From positions 1-32,844 of the forward strand of contig JABXKS010000096.1 of NCBI GenBank assembly GCA_013619125.1: a stretch of DNA of 32,844 nucleotides. The letters run 5' to 3'. The position numbers and the translations under genes are program-made. Below the pieces are notes generated by a model. The model did not search any database. It had not been told where the DNA came from and saw nothing but the letters and a program-made list of their open reading frames with translations. Positions 17,001 to 27,300 of this stretch are shown here, one piece after another. Within the stretch, counting starts at the first letter, position 1. Each line of letters opens with the position of its first letter. The stretch is from Clostridiales bacterium (lineage in GTDB: Bacteria; Bacillota; Clostridia; Tissierellales; GPF-1).

Positions 17001-18137
17001 ACCCTCTTCAAAGCCTCCCTTTCCAGAAATGATAAATAGGGTGCCGTCACCTTCAACTTGAATGATGTCCATTTGATTCGGACTATTTATGTTTTTAATA
17101 GTAACTAGGGATTCAACCTGGGCTGGGCTCATTGAAGCCATCGCTTCAAGGGCAATTGTAAAGTCTGTTCCCTGATCTAGAGCACTGGCGAATTTAGGGG
17201 TCGCCAACTCAACCAATGGCGCCACTTCCCCATATTTTGCATACAAGATAAGGTCATGGGTTAAGGTGTCGCTGTTGTATACCTTATTTTCAAGATTTTT
17301 ATCATAATACCACCCTGAGAATATCTCATTTTCTTTGAAGGGAATTGGCAATTTTTCCAGGACCGATCCCCGTATCAAATGCTGCACTTCAATTTTACTG
17401 CCGCCGTTGGACACATAGGTAACACTCTGACTTGTCACATATGATCTCATCTTGCGTACTTCTGTCTGCGTTTGAGCCCCTATGTATTGACTGGAAAAGA
17501 GTTTATTCATACGCACGGAAAAGGTTGCCCCTTCCGCTCGTGTCGCATTACCCTTAGGTTGAAAATATCCCGCTTCGTCGCCAATGAACAAGCCGCTGTT
17601 CCACAATGTCATCACGGCATCCTTTGCATAGGATTCAATCGTTTCAAAGTCCACAGGGATTTTTTCGGCTGTCCCTTCAGGATAATCAATCCCATAGGCA
17701 TCAAAAAAACGAACCGTAAAGGTTGCCATCTGCTCCCGTGTAATCAATCCATCGGGATCAAAGCGATTGTCCCCAACACCTTGTGTAATCCCTTGCTCCA
17801 CGGCCCAGCGAACATAAGGCGCAAATTCATCATTCGCCTGAACATCCACGAATCGATCGGATTCCCACAGTTCACCAGCTTCCACACCCGCTATACGTCC
17901 CATCGCCGTAATAAACACGGCACGGGTCATCGGGTCATCAGGAGAAAAAACATCATTGCTTGTACCAGAAAAAAGCGTCGTGTCGACGGCTTCCAGGATC
18001 GCATCATAATACCACTCATTTTGATCGACATCCTTAAATAATTCATCCCCATTGTCATTCAAAGCAAATGCTGACACGGGTATGACATTCAGCAGCATCA
18101 ACAGGCAAAGCAACATGCTAATGATTCGTTTTTTCAT
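8082..18137 (-). CDS. Giant SLH-anchored surface protein, copy A (InlB B-repeat/MucBP array, 3351 aa)
   Basis: A secreted cell-surface protein of roughly 370 kDa. The signal peptide ends near VSAFA (residue ~25). Three SLH domains follow (about 33-83, 94-148, 165-213), with the motifs TRAVFITAMG, TREQMATFTVRF and TRAEGATFSVRM, expected to bind pyruvylated secondary wall polymer. One InlB-type repeat sits at 240-302. Residues ~303-1167 form a beta-rich region I cannot assign, with a WKWWG motif. An array of about 18 InlB B-repeats (GYxFxGW core) runs from 1168 to 2941; the first seven are interleaved with MucBP-like YRVEHYxQN modules. Then come a Calx-beta-like domain (~2945-3040) and a ~310-residue C-terminus ending in DLCN. 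An adhesin or matrix protein is likely. The ATG has GGGAG upstream. It is a colinear paralogue of copy B and lies directly upstream of the subtilase. Confidence 0.9.
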   Translation of the reverse strand: MKKRIISMLLCLLMLLNVIPVSAFALNDNGDELFKDVDQNEWYYDAILEAVDTTLFSGTSNDVFSPDDPMTRAVFITAMGRIAGVEAGELWESDRFVDVQANDEFAPYVRWAVEQGITQGVGDNRFDPDGLITREQMATFTVRFFDAYGIDYPEGTAEKIPVDFETIESYAKDAVMTLWNSGLFIGDEAGYFQPKGNATRAEGATFSVRMNKLFSSQYIGAQTQTEVRKMRSYVTSQSVTYVSNGGSKIEVQHLIRGSVLEKLPIPFKENEIFSGWYYDKNLENKVYNSDTLTHDLILYAKYGEVAPLVELATPKFASALDQGTDFTIALEAMASMSPAQVESLVTIKNINSPNQMDIIQVEGDGTLFIISGKGGFEEGSTYKMSLESENLIFQGFASSVRTFNFTIAKEDVLNLALSPDMNYLPFEQISNLIQEGEAVETLATPLAAVGGDGDEAMSNFTEGSFTYEGSLEVGSTVTIYQGIRPDLRVLDDTRDGADGAIAYVTITEASDNTYAFENAAAEDVLFTPDVLPLNPAEDTDGNPTNHSLTVLEAVMVYSDDQYAPLGLDSQTTVDVGDFIAFYQGPFGANAVMNGYGVIVSISQDEEFLVMEYEEVTLEEILAAMDMYNTEPMSGETLLEEADVAALEADIERQAIESGFADEAALYLSDLALKTDSFTQLSEDFELTGYELFSEDGTPIDPEELQLLGSESRVEVELDKLHANISTHLQHFDASGVRLTLDVGVKITIVAAEDKEIVITVTGTFEEEVHVSINVDGGAVWKWWGMFPTISEYEVTANMDIANFTGIGINASIVTKEKEDNVWTENKELQNISDELRSLLDKKDSMSGDGGTVADGLSDKYKAMLETESDWVNLFEQEIVKQVIPIPPIYVIVVELGVNFAVSADMNISLGCDFYYENAKRYSYTVEIFAQNVTSDVIDLSEEVYEFTFYAMGTMGLRAGIVVEVKVALISSKVASVGFSAESGIYTRVWGYFYYQLKYTASKGRSSGYAGAFFLEVGVYLEIQFEAQVGAGTLAYNPTLYENEWPLWSAGVQKSVQDFGYEETADLFLKKQIRSLTVSDDLFLMSYMDLKTGEEDEEHYDDASCFTIETTNDAFTYDTETNTLSVIPDEGEPIEEGELVIVWAGSALAFTSAPIQRVVKIHWDELNNGYTIAFETNGGSAVPMIVMPYNTPVAAIDEPVKSGYDFDGWYTDNTYQKAYEWPETMPDQDVIVYAKWLPREDTVYRVEHYQQNLNNYLYTLVEGDTQILAGTTDSFAKLVPNTYSGFHSPEAQNLMVLPDGSAVGKIYYSRDSFTATFDPGEAGGEATVSKFKFGKSIVAPQFGARGYEFASWDQEVPANMPANDLVFVAQWSPAADTSYRIEHYIQNTTGDGTTLSEIEERIGNTNQELLLQGFAKNWEGISFEKATVKGKPVASAEIKGDGSLVVKLYCLRNEYQVEYLVENGEDSETIYRYDALVAQPREPAKDGYTFSGWTSNLEGTEAFVFGETMPAQDVTVYGALIPNQGTPFSVEHYRQQTTGDDYDLVGTDQGAGVTDESLDVTSFARVEEGISYEKSWVNGKRVERVALAGDGSLVIQMHYLRNEYVMIHQISNGDDSQKTYRFDERIALPIVPRKAGYVFTGWKVDEALTEAYQTETMPSENQSVYGAYIPNRDTAYRVEHYQENVSGGYTLVNADQLFGVTDTQTAANANDYTGFSGKEWEQAVISGDGSTVIRIDYSRNIYEIELETAGGTINTGNFDAYTYGIGAPLPTDITRAGYAFDGWLEGTEQVAFITESEIGNKAYTASWVADRDTAYTVKHIREDLKGRYTIEEIETRTGTTDTETEASANDYTGFTAGVVVQNGIAGDGSTVVEIRYDRNTYVLNWNLLKGSMRGFYTQGVVKYGAPIIPPVVEEEGYTFSEWYAEPGLETGIDIPETMPAEDLVVFGTIIANSGIAYQIRHLLQNADDDGYTLADTEMLVGYTDEAVIATEEVYDYFIYDAGRSQESGTIDADGSLVLNLYYNRDVFTVDYEVDGESYGEQESYKHGETVRYPNLPEKEGYYFDAWQLAESSFTGNMPTENVLLTAAWSAGEKTYTVRYYQERLTYTDEKDRWALLTEASTVETGTFDSTIEVAPENEYTGFTTPETQEVILNSQLSTVDFQYVRNRYELVWNRNEGATTNDYTESGMICFGTPIVAPILVKTGESYVWDQTPAETMPAKALAYTAAWSPNAYWVDFNEAGLGRMSVIYGETYGTLPIPDKTGYRFDGWYTSNADDGEKIEGETLVAIAEDHRLYAHWTAKSYTLTWEFSGGTAGGDYTLGEVDFATQLIAPIPTRAGYTFAGWNPGVAETMLAEDLIYTAAWTANSYIVGFNEAGIGGLAVTYDNAYGDLPIPSKTGYQFTGWYTSTSNDGEKIESNSLVSIARDHILYAHWEVLAFTLTWDLTGGTAQGEYTQGNVDYGSPIIEPVPSKIGHAFNGWDREPASTMPTENLTYTATWTALTYPVSLNPNGGAIQSGNIETYTYGVGAVLPVDLAKTGYTFEGWYEGEEKIDRILTTDTEGKTYLASWSANSYAITYKYLEEASNHANNTNTYVFEIGLVLGTPTRTGYNFTGWYRDEACSIPITSISTSEIGPVDLYAGWVPKTYQVTLNTNGGTLSEGSGLSSYTYGIVAILPAADKISRTGYTFTGWTDGSGTVTEILSSTIGIQSYMATWVAVNYQISYVLNGGSNSSDNPSKYTIESADIRLGEPGKTGYGFDGWFIDGGFGTPAGSPAIPKGSSGNRTLYAKWKANSYRVVFNANEGEGTMAAQIFTVDAGQALHANAFAREGYDFVGWATSANGGKAYNNEASMINASLVDGGIVNLYALWSPITYAITYELNGGTNAANPVTYTVESQGIVLKDPSRGGGYVFSGWYQNSEFAGSAVTTIQAGTSGNLAFYALWKHYGVFTVSAGSNNTFTITRTGGFDESQRVYYRTQNGSAIGGTHFTHANSSVVFGQGESSKTITIQENAVSTAYAGKVATSYANVDRVYFFDLYKVEGGGALGTQTRMTRTMAKNASMVVDSNKLNNYQKIAASTGSRTIKEASDERQTYYGNIASPVLSNSAYSSTLQTYIRNTASAMKVQLQDFNSRDNGKRMRRYVLFLSGTTSPSFSSDVGTSVPNVPSNTKAALQFGFSSDIDDETSFNVDLPNSAGLIPADGTGRSVRIFDIKWASGQDQGDYVLYGLDETCGISLAAYCGAWLRQEWVFNSSKLYAQPKDVKEPSLLGIAPMANATYNDGDKIVIALVFDEIVASASNVKIRTALSPTAFTLTGGLGTNVLYFEGTVSGYGGTAPTKANTIIDNASNIKDLCN
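9315..14636 (-). repeat. Coding repeat array of copy A (InlB B-repeats with MucBP-like modules)
   Basis: Residues 1168-2941 of copy A are about 18 diverged units built around GYxFxGWY...YTAxW. MucBP-like units (YRVEHY, YRIEHY, FSVEHY, YRVEHY, YTVKHI, YQIRHL, YTVRYY) occur only in the first part of the array. The repeats are recognisable in protein but too diverged in DNA to be simple tandem repeats. Unit count is by eye. Confidence 0.8.
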
Positions 18138-18207
18138 TTATCCAACTCCCTTTTTTTATTACAGATCTCTACGAATACATAATAATCCCCATTATTCACC
18201 TTAATAT

Positions 18208-18254
18208 ATCATACAACTTAACATTTGTATATTTATGGTAATTTTTCCATAAAT
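18208..18254 (-). promoter_or_regulatory. Promoter region of copy A with 8-bp dyad at the -35 position
   Basis: A TATGAT -10 candidate (18213-18208) has no good -35. Instead the perfect inverted repeat ATTTATGG-AAAAATTA-CCATAAAT (18254-18231) begins exactly where the -35 hexamer would lie with a 17-bp spacer. A symmetric element replacing the -35 suggests control by a dimeric DNA-binding protein. It is unlike the direct repeats found ahead of copy B. Confidence 0.4.
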
Positions 18255-18279
18255 TATTTAAAAAAACGCCTCTATTCGC

Positions 18280-18315
18280 AAAAAAGCAAGCCGCCCCTTG
18301 ATCCAGACAACTTGC
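18280..18315 (-). terminator. Terminator after copy B
   Basis: On the minus strand GCAAGTTG pairs with CGGCTTGC (8 bp, two G-U) around a 14-nt loop, followed by six T. It lies about 40 bp after the copy B stop and upstream of the copy A promoter, so the two giant genes are probably separate transcription units. Confidence 0.7.
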
Positions 18316-18357
18316 CTTCTTTTTGATATTCCGTTCATTTTCTTGTTTTCAACTCAA

Positions 18358-21300
18358 TCAGTTGCACAAATCTTTAATATTGATTGCGTTATCGATAATC
18401 ACATTATCCTTAGTCGGTGCCGTTCCGCCGTATCCGCTTACGGTTCCTTCAAAATACAATACATTGGTACCTAATCCACCGGTCAAGGTAAAGGCCGTCG
18501 GTGACAATGCCGTTCGAATTTTAACATTACTCGCACTGTTAACAATTTCATCAAATACCAATGCGATGACAATTTTGTCCCCGTTGTTATAGGTCGCATT
18601 TGCCATCGGTGCAACCCCAAGCAGAGTTGGCTCTTTCACGTCTTTCGGTAGGGCAGAAAGTGTTGCACTCTTAAAGTACCACTCATGATTCAACCATCCA
18701 CTACAATACCCAGTAAGTGATATGCCGCAGGTTTCATCAAATCCGTAGAGAACATAATCTCCACGGTCCTGACCGCTTGCCCATTCGATATCAAATATTT
18801 TAACACCTCGACTTGTACCGCTCGCCGACACGTAGCCCGGTTGGGCAGGGAAATTAACGCCGAAAACAGTTTCATCATCCACATCGGATGCGAAGCCAAA
18901 TACCAAAGCTACTTTTGTACCGCTCGGTAGAGCCGGTACCGTTGTTTCTTTATCACTATTAAAACTTGGACTCCCCGTGCCGCTGTTGAACAAGACAAAT
19001 CGGTACATGCGATTTCCATTATCTCGACTATAAAAATCGGTCAACCTAACCTTCATGGCAGAAGCCGTATCTTTGATATAGGTTTGCAAGTTCGCATTAT
19101 ATTGGTTGTTATTCAAAACCGGACTGCTGAGTCTAACATATTCCGTCGTATTCCAATCACCACCTGCATTTTCAGCAACTTTCCAATCCCCATAATTAAC
19201 ACTTGCGAGCCATTTGTAATTGTTTAGCATACTGCTGTCAATCGCAAAATTGGCATCCTTTGTCATGGTTCTCATAGCACGAGTCTGAGTACCCAGGGCC
19301 CCGCCGCCTTCTATCTTATAGAGGTCTAGAGAATACACCCGGTCAGCGTTGGAATAACGGGTTGCCACCTTTCCCGCATAGGCCGTACTTACCGCATTTT
19401 CTGAAATGGTGATCGTTTTAGCTGATTCTCCCTGTCCAAAGACCACAGATCCATCCACATGAGTGAAGTGGGTACCACCAATGGCAGACCCATTTTGCGT
19501 GCGGTAGTACACCCTTTGATTCTCATCAAAGCCTCCGGTGCGGGTAATCGTAAATGTATTGCCGTTTCCGGCAGATATCGTAAATACGCCATAGTGTTTC
19601 CACTGCGCATATAAAGCTAGATTCCCTGAAGTACCGGCTTGAATACTGGTCACCCGGGTATCTGTAAACGCAGAATTTTGATACCAGCCGCTAAAGACAT
19701 ACCCACCCTCACGGGTTGGATCCTTCAACGCAATCCCCTGACTTTCAACGGTATAACCCGTCGGATTAGCCGCATCCGTGCCACCATTCAGCTCATAGGT
19801 AATGGTATAGGCAATCGGACTCCATAGGGCATACAGATTGACGATCCCCGCATCCACCAGGGTAGCATTGATCACAGATGCCTCGTTGTCGTAGATCTTA
19901 CCTCCGTTAGCAGACGTGGCCCACCCAACAAAATCATATCCCTCACGGGCAAAGGTATTTGCTCGTAGTGTTTGTTCCACGTCAACCGTAAAGTTCTGGG
20001 CAGCCATTGTACCTTCCCCCTCGTTCGGAGTAAAGACGACCGTGTATGGATTCGCCCTCCAACGCACATAGAGCGTAACATTTCCAGTGCTTTCATTTGG
20101 AATTTCAGGACTTTCCACAGATGTTTCAAATCCATCGTCTTTGAACCAGCCGTCAAATGCATATCCCACTTTTTCCGGCTCTCCCAAGCGGATATCCGCA
20201 GATGCAATCGTATATTTACTTGGATTGCCCTCACTGTTGCTTCCGCCGTTGAGTTCATACAAAATGTTATAGTTCACGACCAACCATGTCGCCGAATAGG
20301 ATTGATCTCCTGTCGTTGTTAATGGAATTTCGGTTACTGTCCCACTGCCATCTGACCAGCCAGCAAAGGTATAACCCATCCTGCTGATTTTATCCAATCG
20401 AGGCAAAGCCGCAACAATCCCATAGGTGTACGAGGAAAGTCCACTTCCCTCGGACAAGATGCCTCCATCTGTATTCAAAGTGACCGAATAAACTTTCGGC
20501 ACCCAACCCGCGTAGAGCCCAACAGGTCCCATCTCAGTTGCTGAAATAGACAAGACTGGGATGCTAAGCGCTTCGTCTTCGTACCAGCCATTAAAATCAT
20601 GGCCGGTTCGCGTCGGTGTTCCAAGGACCAAGCCAATTTCAAACACATAGGTGGCTCCATTGTTCGGATGGTTGTTTGCCCCCTCCATGTTGTAATAGGT
20701 GATTGGATAAGAATTAGCGGACCACTTGGCAAGATAGGTCTTGCTTCCCGTATCCGTTGCCTGAATTTGTTCGATTTTCCTTTCGCCATCATACCAGCCC
20801 GTGAAGGTGTATCCCGCTTTCACCATGTCCGCAGGAAGTGGGGCACCAATCCCGTAGGTATATGCATCAATGCTTCCATTCTGAATGACGCCCCCATTCG
20901 GGTTCAAGGTGACCGAATAGGTTAAAGCTGTCCATGTTGCCGTATAGGTCAGATTTTCTGTTGGCATTGTGCTTGCCGGTTCTGGTTCCCATTCGGCGAA
21001 AGAATGACCGATTTTGCTTGGTACCGGTTCGATGATCGGGGTTCCATAATCAACATCTCCCCGGGTATAGTCCCCCTGGGCTGTCCCACCGGTTAAATCC
21101 CAGTTCAAATGGAACACCAAAACCTCCCAATGTGCGTATAAGATATGGTTCCGCGCGATAGAAACAATGCTGTTTGATTCGATTTTTTCACCATCATCCG
21201 CATTGGATGTATACCAGCCATTGAACCGATACCCGATTTTGCTTGGCACTGGCAAATCACCATAGGCTGTGCCATATGTCACACCTAAGCCACCTGCACC

Positions 21301-24300
21301 AATCTCATTGAAGCCGACCACATAGGATTTAGCTGTCCAGGTTGCTGTATAAATCAGATTCTCAGCCGGCATAGTATCGGCCACTCCAAGATCCCAACCT
21401 GCAAATGCATAGCCAGTCTTGGTTGGCACCGGTTCAATCAGAGGTGTATCGAAATCGACATCCCCCGATGTAAAATCACCTTCTGCTGTACCACCTGACA
21501 GCTCCCAGGCAAGGGTGTAACTTTTCGCTGTCCAATGAGCATAGAGGATATGATCCTCTGGGATTGTCACAATACTCTCTGCTTCGATTTGTTCAGCGCC
21601 ATCAACAGAAGATGTAAACCAACCATCGAAACGATACCCCGTCTTTTCAGGCACGGGCAAGGCCCCATAGGCTTCACCATAGGTTACACGAATACCTTCC
21701 AACCCAGCTTCATTAAATCCCACGCGATACGAATTCGCAGACCAGTTTGCCGTGTATGCCAATTCTTCTGCAGGCATCGTTTCATCAATTGTTCGATCCC
21801 AGACATAGCTTTCGCCCGTTTTGACAAGAATCGGTGCAACGATCGGCGCGTTAAACTTGATCATTCCGCTTCGAGTGTAATTATTAATTGAAGATCCCTC
21901 ATTGAGGTTCCACACCAATCCATATTGCTTGCGCGTATAGTGGAAATCCACGGTAGACAATTGACTGTTTAAGATCACGTCTTGCGGATCTGGCGTCTCA
22001 AAGCCGACAAATTGTTTTTCCGGCACGACTTCTATGGTTGTGTCGAAGGTACCAACTTCGATCACACTCTCGTCAGCCATTAAGGCCCAACGGTCCATCT
22101 CGTTCGTATAGGTCAGCCGTTCTTGATAAACCCGGAGCGTATAGGATTTTTCTCCCGCTGACCAAGTCGCTGTCAACGTGATATTTTGAGTAGGCATATT
22201 GCCTGCAAATAATGCACCCTCCAGCTGCCATGCATCGAAGAAATAGCCTTCCTTCTCTGGTGGATTTGGATAACGAACGGTTTCTCCATGTTTGTAGCTC
22301 TCTTGCTCGCCGTAGGACTCTCCATCCACCGCATAGTCAACGGTAAAGATTTCTCGATTGTAATACAGCTTTAGAGCAAGACTGCCGTCAGCATCAATGG
22401 TACCTAATTCCTGAGATCGATCGGCGTCATAAATGAAATCCTCATAGAATTCTTCGGTGGCGGTAACGGCTTCATCCGTATAGCCCGTCAAATTTTCTGT
22501 ATCGGACAGGGTATATCCGTTATCATCGGCATTTTGAAGAAGATGCTCGATTCGATACGGAATTCCACTATTAGCCGTGATCGTCCCGAATAGAATCAGG
22601 TCCTCTGCCGGCATGGTTTCTGGAACCTCAATCTCGGTTTCAAGGCTTGCTTCTTCATACCATCCAGAGAAGGTATAACCATCTTTACTCACTTGCGGTT
22701 GGGTAATTGGCTCACCAAATTTAACCATTCCATCTGTATAAAATCCCCGCATACTGCCATCAAGCAGATTCCAGTTCAAGAGATACTCGTTTCTCTGATA
22801 TCGAATTTCAATCACGGTTCCCCCGTCGCCCGATATCTGACTCTGAATAACGGGACTAGGGGTAAAACCGATATAATCATTTGCATAAGCTTCCGTTTCG
22901 GTATCGGTTGTTCCATATTGGATTTCCGTTTCTTCGATCGTGTATCGACCACTCAAGTCTTCTCGGATGTGTTTTACCCGATAAGCCGTATCGGTTTCAG
23001 GCAACCAAGTAGCCGTGTATTGTTTGCTTCCCGTTTCGATTTCTGCAATATAGGCGACCTGCATCGTTCCTTCAAGCCATCCATCAAAGATATACCCTGC
23101 CCGAGTAATATCGGTCGGCAATGATTCGCCAATTCCATAGGTGTAGACATCAATATCTCCACTATGGATCGTACCGCCGGCAGTATCCAAGTCCACCTCA
23201 TAGATGTTGCGGTCGTAATCAATTCGAATGACTGTCCTTCCATCTCCCGAAATAGCAGCCTGATTCCATGCTTTCGCCGTAAAATCCGTATAGGACTCAG
23301 CCATAGCTGTAGTTGGTGTATCGGTAACCCCTGCAAGCTGATCGGCTTTTACCAAGGTGTATCCATCCGACACATTCTCTTGATAGTGCTCGACCCGATA
23401 TGGGGTGTCGCTATTGGGGATAAATTCACCATAGGCCATCAGATTTTCATTCGGCATTGTTTCCACCTGAAAATCCTCTGTGAGCGACTCATTACTTTTC
23501 CATCCAGTGAAGATATATCCCGCCCTAGATGGTACAACTGGCAATGTAATTCGCTCTTCATAGCGATAGGTCTTTTGACTATCGTCCCCATTCTTGATTT
23601 GATGCATCATCACATATTCATTTCGAGTGTAATAGAGTTGAATCACCAAGGACCCGTCACCAGCAATGGTGGCGTTTTCCACCGTTTTACCCTCTACCGT
23701 TGCCTTTTCGTAACGCTTGCCCTCTTCCTCTCGTGCAAAACTTATCACATCAAGGCTTTCATCGGTAATACCCGCTCCTTGATCGGTCCCAGCCAAATCA
23801 TAGCCCGTTCCTGCGGTGTTTTGAACATAGTGTTCGACATGGAATTCCGTCCCTTCATTGGGGATCAGCACGCCATAAACGGTCAACGCGCCGGCCGGCA
23901 TGGCCTCGCCAAAAACAAAGTCTTCCGTTCCTTCCAAATTGGTTTTCCACCCCGAGAAGGTGTATCCCTCTTTCGCAGGGGTCATTGGCTGTGCAATGCG
24001 CTCGCCAAAACGATAAGAGATGCTGCGGTTTTCTCCATTTTCAACCCGATACTCAACCTGATATTCATTTCTTTTATCGTACAATTTAACGACCAGGCTG
24101 CCGTCACCCTTGATTGAAGCGCTGTCAGTAACTTTTCCCTCAACGGTTGATTTTTCAAAGGTCAGTCCTTCAACCGACCTTGCAAAATCAGAAATGCGCA
24201 ATGTTTGATTCGTCGTTCCACTTTTTTGTTCAATTTCACTTAATGTATATCCGTCCCCCGTGGTGTTTTGGATATAATGCTCAACCCGATACACCGAATT

Positions 24301-27300
24301 CTTTCCAGGATTCCATCGAGCGACAAAAACCAAATCTTCTGCCGGCATGGTATTCGGAATTTCTTGGTTCCAGGATGAAAATTCATACCCCTTCGCATTG
24401 AACTGCGGCGCCACAACTGTCTTTCCAAATTTGTACTTGCAAACTGTCGGTTCACCGCCTGGCTCTCCCGGATCAAAGGTTGCTGTAAAACTATCACGAG
24501 AATAATAGTACTTTGTAACGGCACTGCCATCCGGCAAGATGCTTAGGTTTTGCATTCCTGGAGAATGGAATCCAGCATACGTCATTGCTACAGGCCCGAC
24601 AATCCTGTCCGTTGTCCCATAGAGACTTTGGGTATCCGTCTCAACCAAGGTATAAAGATAATTGTTTAAATTCTGTTGATAATGCTTAACCGTATACACC
24701 GTATCCTCGCGCGGAATCCACTTGGCGTATACAACCACATCTTCATTCGGCATGGTTGCCGGAATTTCATACGCAGTTTTAAAGCTATTGTCCGTATACC
24801 AACCGTCAAAGTCATACCCCTGCTTTATTGGCTCGACTGCTCCTGTGATCGGTGCATTGAACCGCTCTAAAATCATCGGTACCGCACTGCCGCCGTTGGT
24901 ATCAAAAATAATCGTATAGCCATTATTCAGATTATCCCAATAAATATCCACAGATCGTGTAATCGGAGCCGAGGTAAAAGCCAGCGGCGCCCCCGCCCAG
25001 GTAATCACAAGCTGTCCTTCTTCGACCGGATCACCCGGGTCCGGATCAACCGAAAGCGTATTGGTTTCGGAATCATATGAAAAGGCGTCATTTGTAGTTT
25101 CAATCGTAAAATGGGTCGCATCATCGAATACTTGATCGTCCACATCCCCTGTTTTAAGATCCATGTAACTCATCCTAAAAAGGTCGTCAGGAACCGTGAG
25201 GGAGCGAATCTGCTTTTTCAAGAGCAGCTCGCCGGTCTCCGCGTATCCAAAGTCCTGAACATTATTCTGCTCACCTGCCGACCACAACGGCCACTCATTT
25301 TCATAGAGTGTTGGATTGTAACAGAAGGTTCCGGCAAAGGCCTGCGCCTCAAATTGAATTTCCAGATAGATTCCCAATTCAAAATACAACGCTCCCGCAT
25401 ATCCACTGCTCCGCCCCTGAGAGGCGGTATATTCCAATTGATAGTAAAAGTATCCCCAGACGCGGGTATAAACCCCCGCTTCCGCCGAGAATCCGACACT
25501 GGCAGCCTTGGTGGTAAAGAGTCCAACCTTGATTTCCGCGATAATACCGGCTTTCAGTCCCATGGTGCCCATGACGTAGAAGGTAAACTCATAGTGCTCT
25601 TCCACCATGTCGATCACATCGCTGGTCACATTCTTTCCAAAGACTTCAACGGTATAGGAATATCGCTTTGCATTTTCATAGTAGAAGTCGCATCCTATAG
25701 AGATGTTCATATCCACTGAAACTGCAAATTTCACGCCTAGTTCAACCACGATAATATAGATCGGCGGAATCTGAATTTCTTTACTGAAGATATCTTTTTC
25801 AAAGAGATTGACCCAGTCGCTTTCCGTGTCAATCATCGCCTTGTACTTATCTGCCAAGCCATCGGCTACGGTACCTTCACCACCGCCGATCAGCGGATCC
25901 TTTTTATCCAGAAGTTTCCTTAGCTCGTTGCTGATATTTTGAAGCTCCTTGTTATCTGTCCATACATTGTCTTTCTTTTCCTTTGTCACAATGCTGGCAT
26001 TGATCCCAATCCCCGTGAAGTTAAACAGGTCGGTATTGGCCGTCACTTCATATTCCGAGATGTATGGAAAAATTCCCCACCATTTCCAGACTGCTCCTCC
26101 GTCCACATTGATGGCGATCCGCACTTCTTCTTCGAAGGTACCGGTCACCGTGATTACAATTGCTGTATCGTCATTGACCGAGATCTTAATTTTGACTCCC
26201 ACATCAAGGGTAAGCCGTACGCCAGAGGCATCAAAATGCTGCAAGTGAGTAGAGATATTCGCCTGCAATTTATCCAATTTCACCTCGACTTTGTTTCCGC
26301 TACCCAGCAGTTGCAATTCCTCGGGGTCGATTAAATTCCCATCTTCAGACATTAGTTCATAGCTGGTCAGCTCAAAATCTTCACTTAATTCCGTGAACGA
26401 ATCCGTTTTCAAAGCGAGTTCAGACAAATACAAGGCCGCTTCATCCGCAAACCCGCTGTCGATCGCCTGCTGCTCGATATCGGCTTCCAATGCCGCCACA
26501 TCGACTTCTTCCAACAGGGCATCGCCACTCATGGAATCAGTATTGTACATATCCATTGCCGAAAGAATTTCATCCATTGTAGCATCCGTATATTCGATGA
26601 CCACAAATCCATTTTCACGGCTCAGCGAGGTGATCAATCCATATCCAGTCACATTGGCATTCGGGCCAAACTCTCCCTCATAAAATGCGACATAGTCGCC
26701 AATATCAACCGTTGTCTGGGAATCCAGTTGCATCGGTGCATACCGGTCGTCGGAATATTCCATCGCAGTTTCATTGACCGTAAGAGAACGGTCAACGGGG
26801 TTTCCGTCGGTATCCTCTACTCGATTCAAAGGAAGCACATCCGGCGTAAACAAGACATCTTCCGCTTCTGCGCTGACAAAAGTGTATGTATTCCCGTTTG
26901 CTGCTGTAATGGTCACATAGGCAATCTCGCCATCCGCACCGGCTCTCGTATCATCCAATACGCGCTGATCGGGCCGAATTCCGTTATAGATCGTAACCGT
27001 GTCGCCGATTTTCAGCATTTTATCATAGGTAAAAGTACCTTCTGTAAGGTCGGAAAGCGCAGAACTGTTTGTGCCACCCACGGAAGCCAGGGGAGTCGAC
27101 AAGGTTTGAACCCTTCGCCCCTCTTGACTGAGACTGCCAACCTGGTCAAATGGGATATAGATCATATCCGGACTTAGGGCCAGGTTCATCACATCCTCTT
27201 TGGCGATGGTAAAGTTGTAATTGCGGACAGAAGGCCCAAATCCTTGAAAATACAATGCCTCATTTTCAAGGGTAATTCTGTAGGTTGCCCCCGCTTCAAA

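Noticed and set aside
23164-24117. 317-codon open frame on the plus strand opposite giant gene B
   Set aside because: It lies wholly inside the copy B repeat array, has no recognisable domain and is rich in Ile, His, Ser and Cys as antisense frames of such coding DNA are. The repeated composition of the sense strand explains its length.
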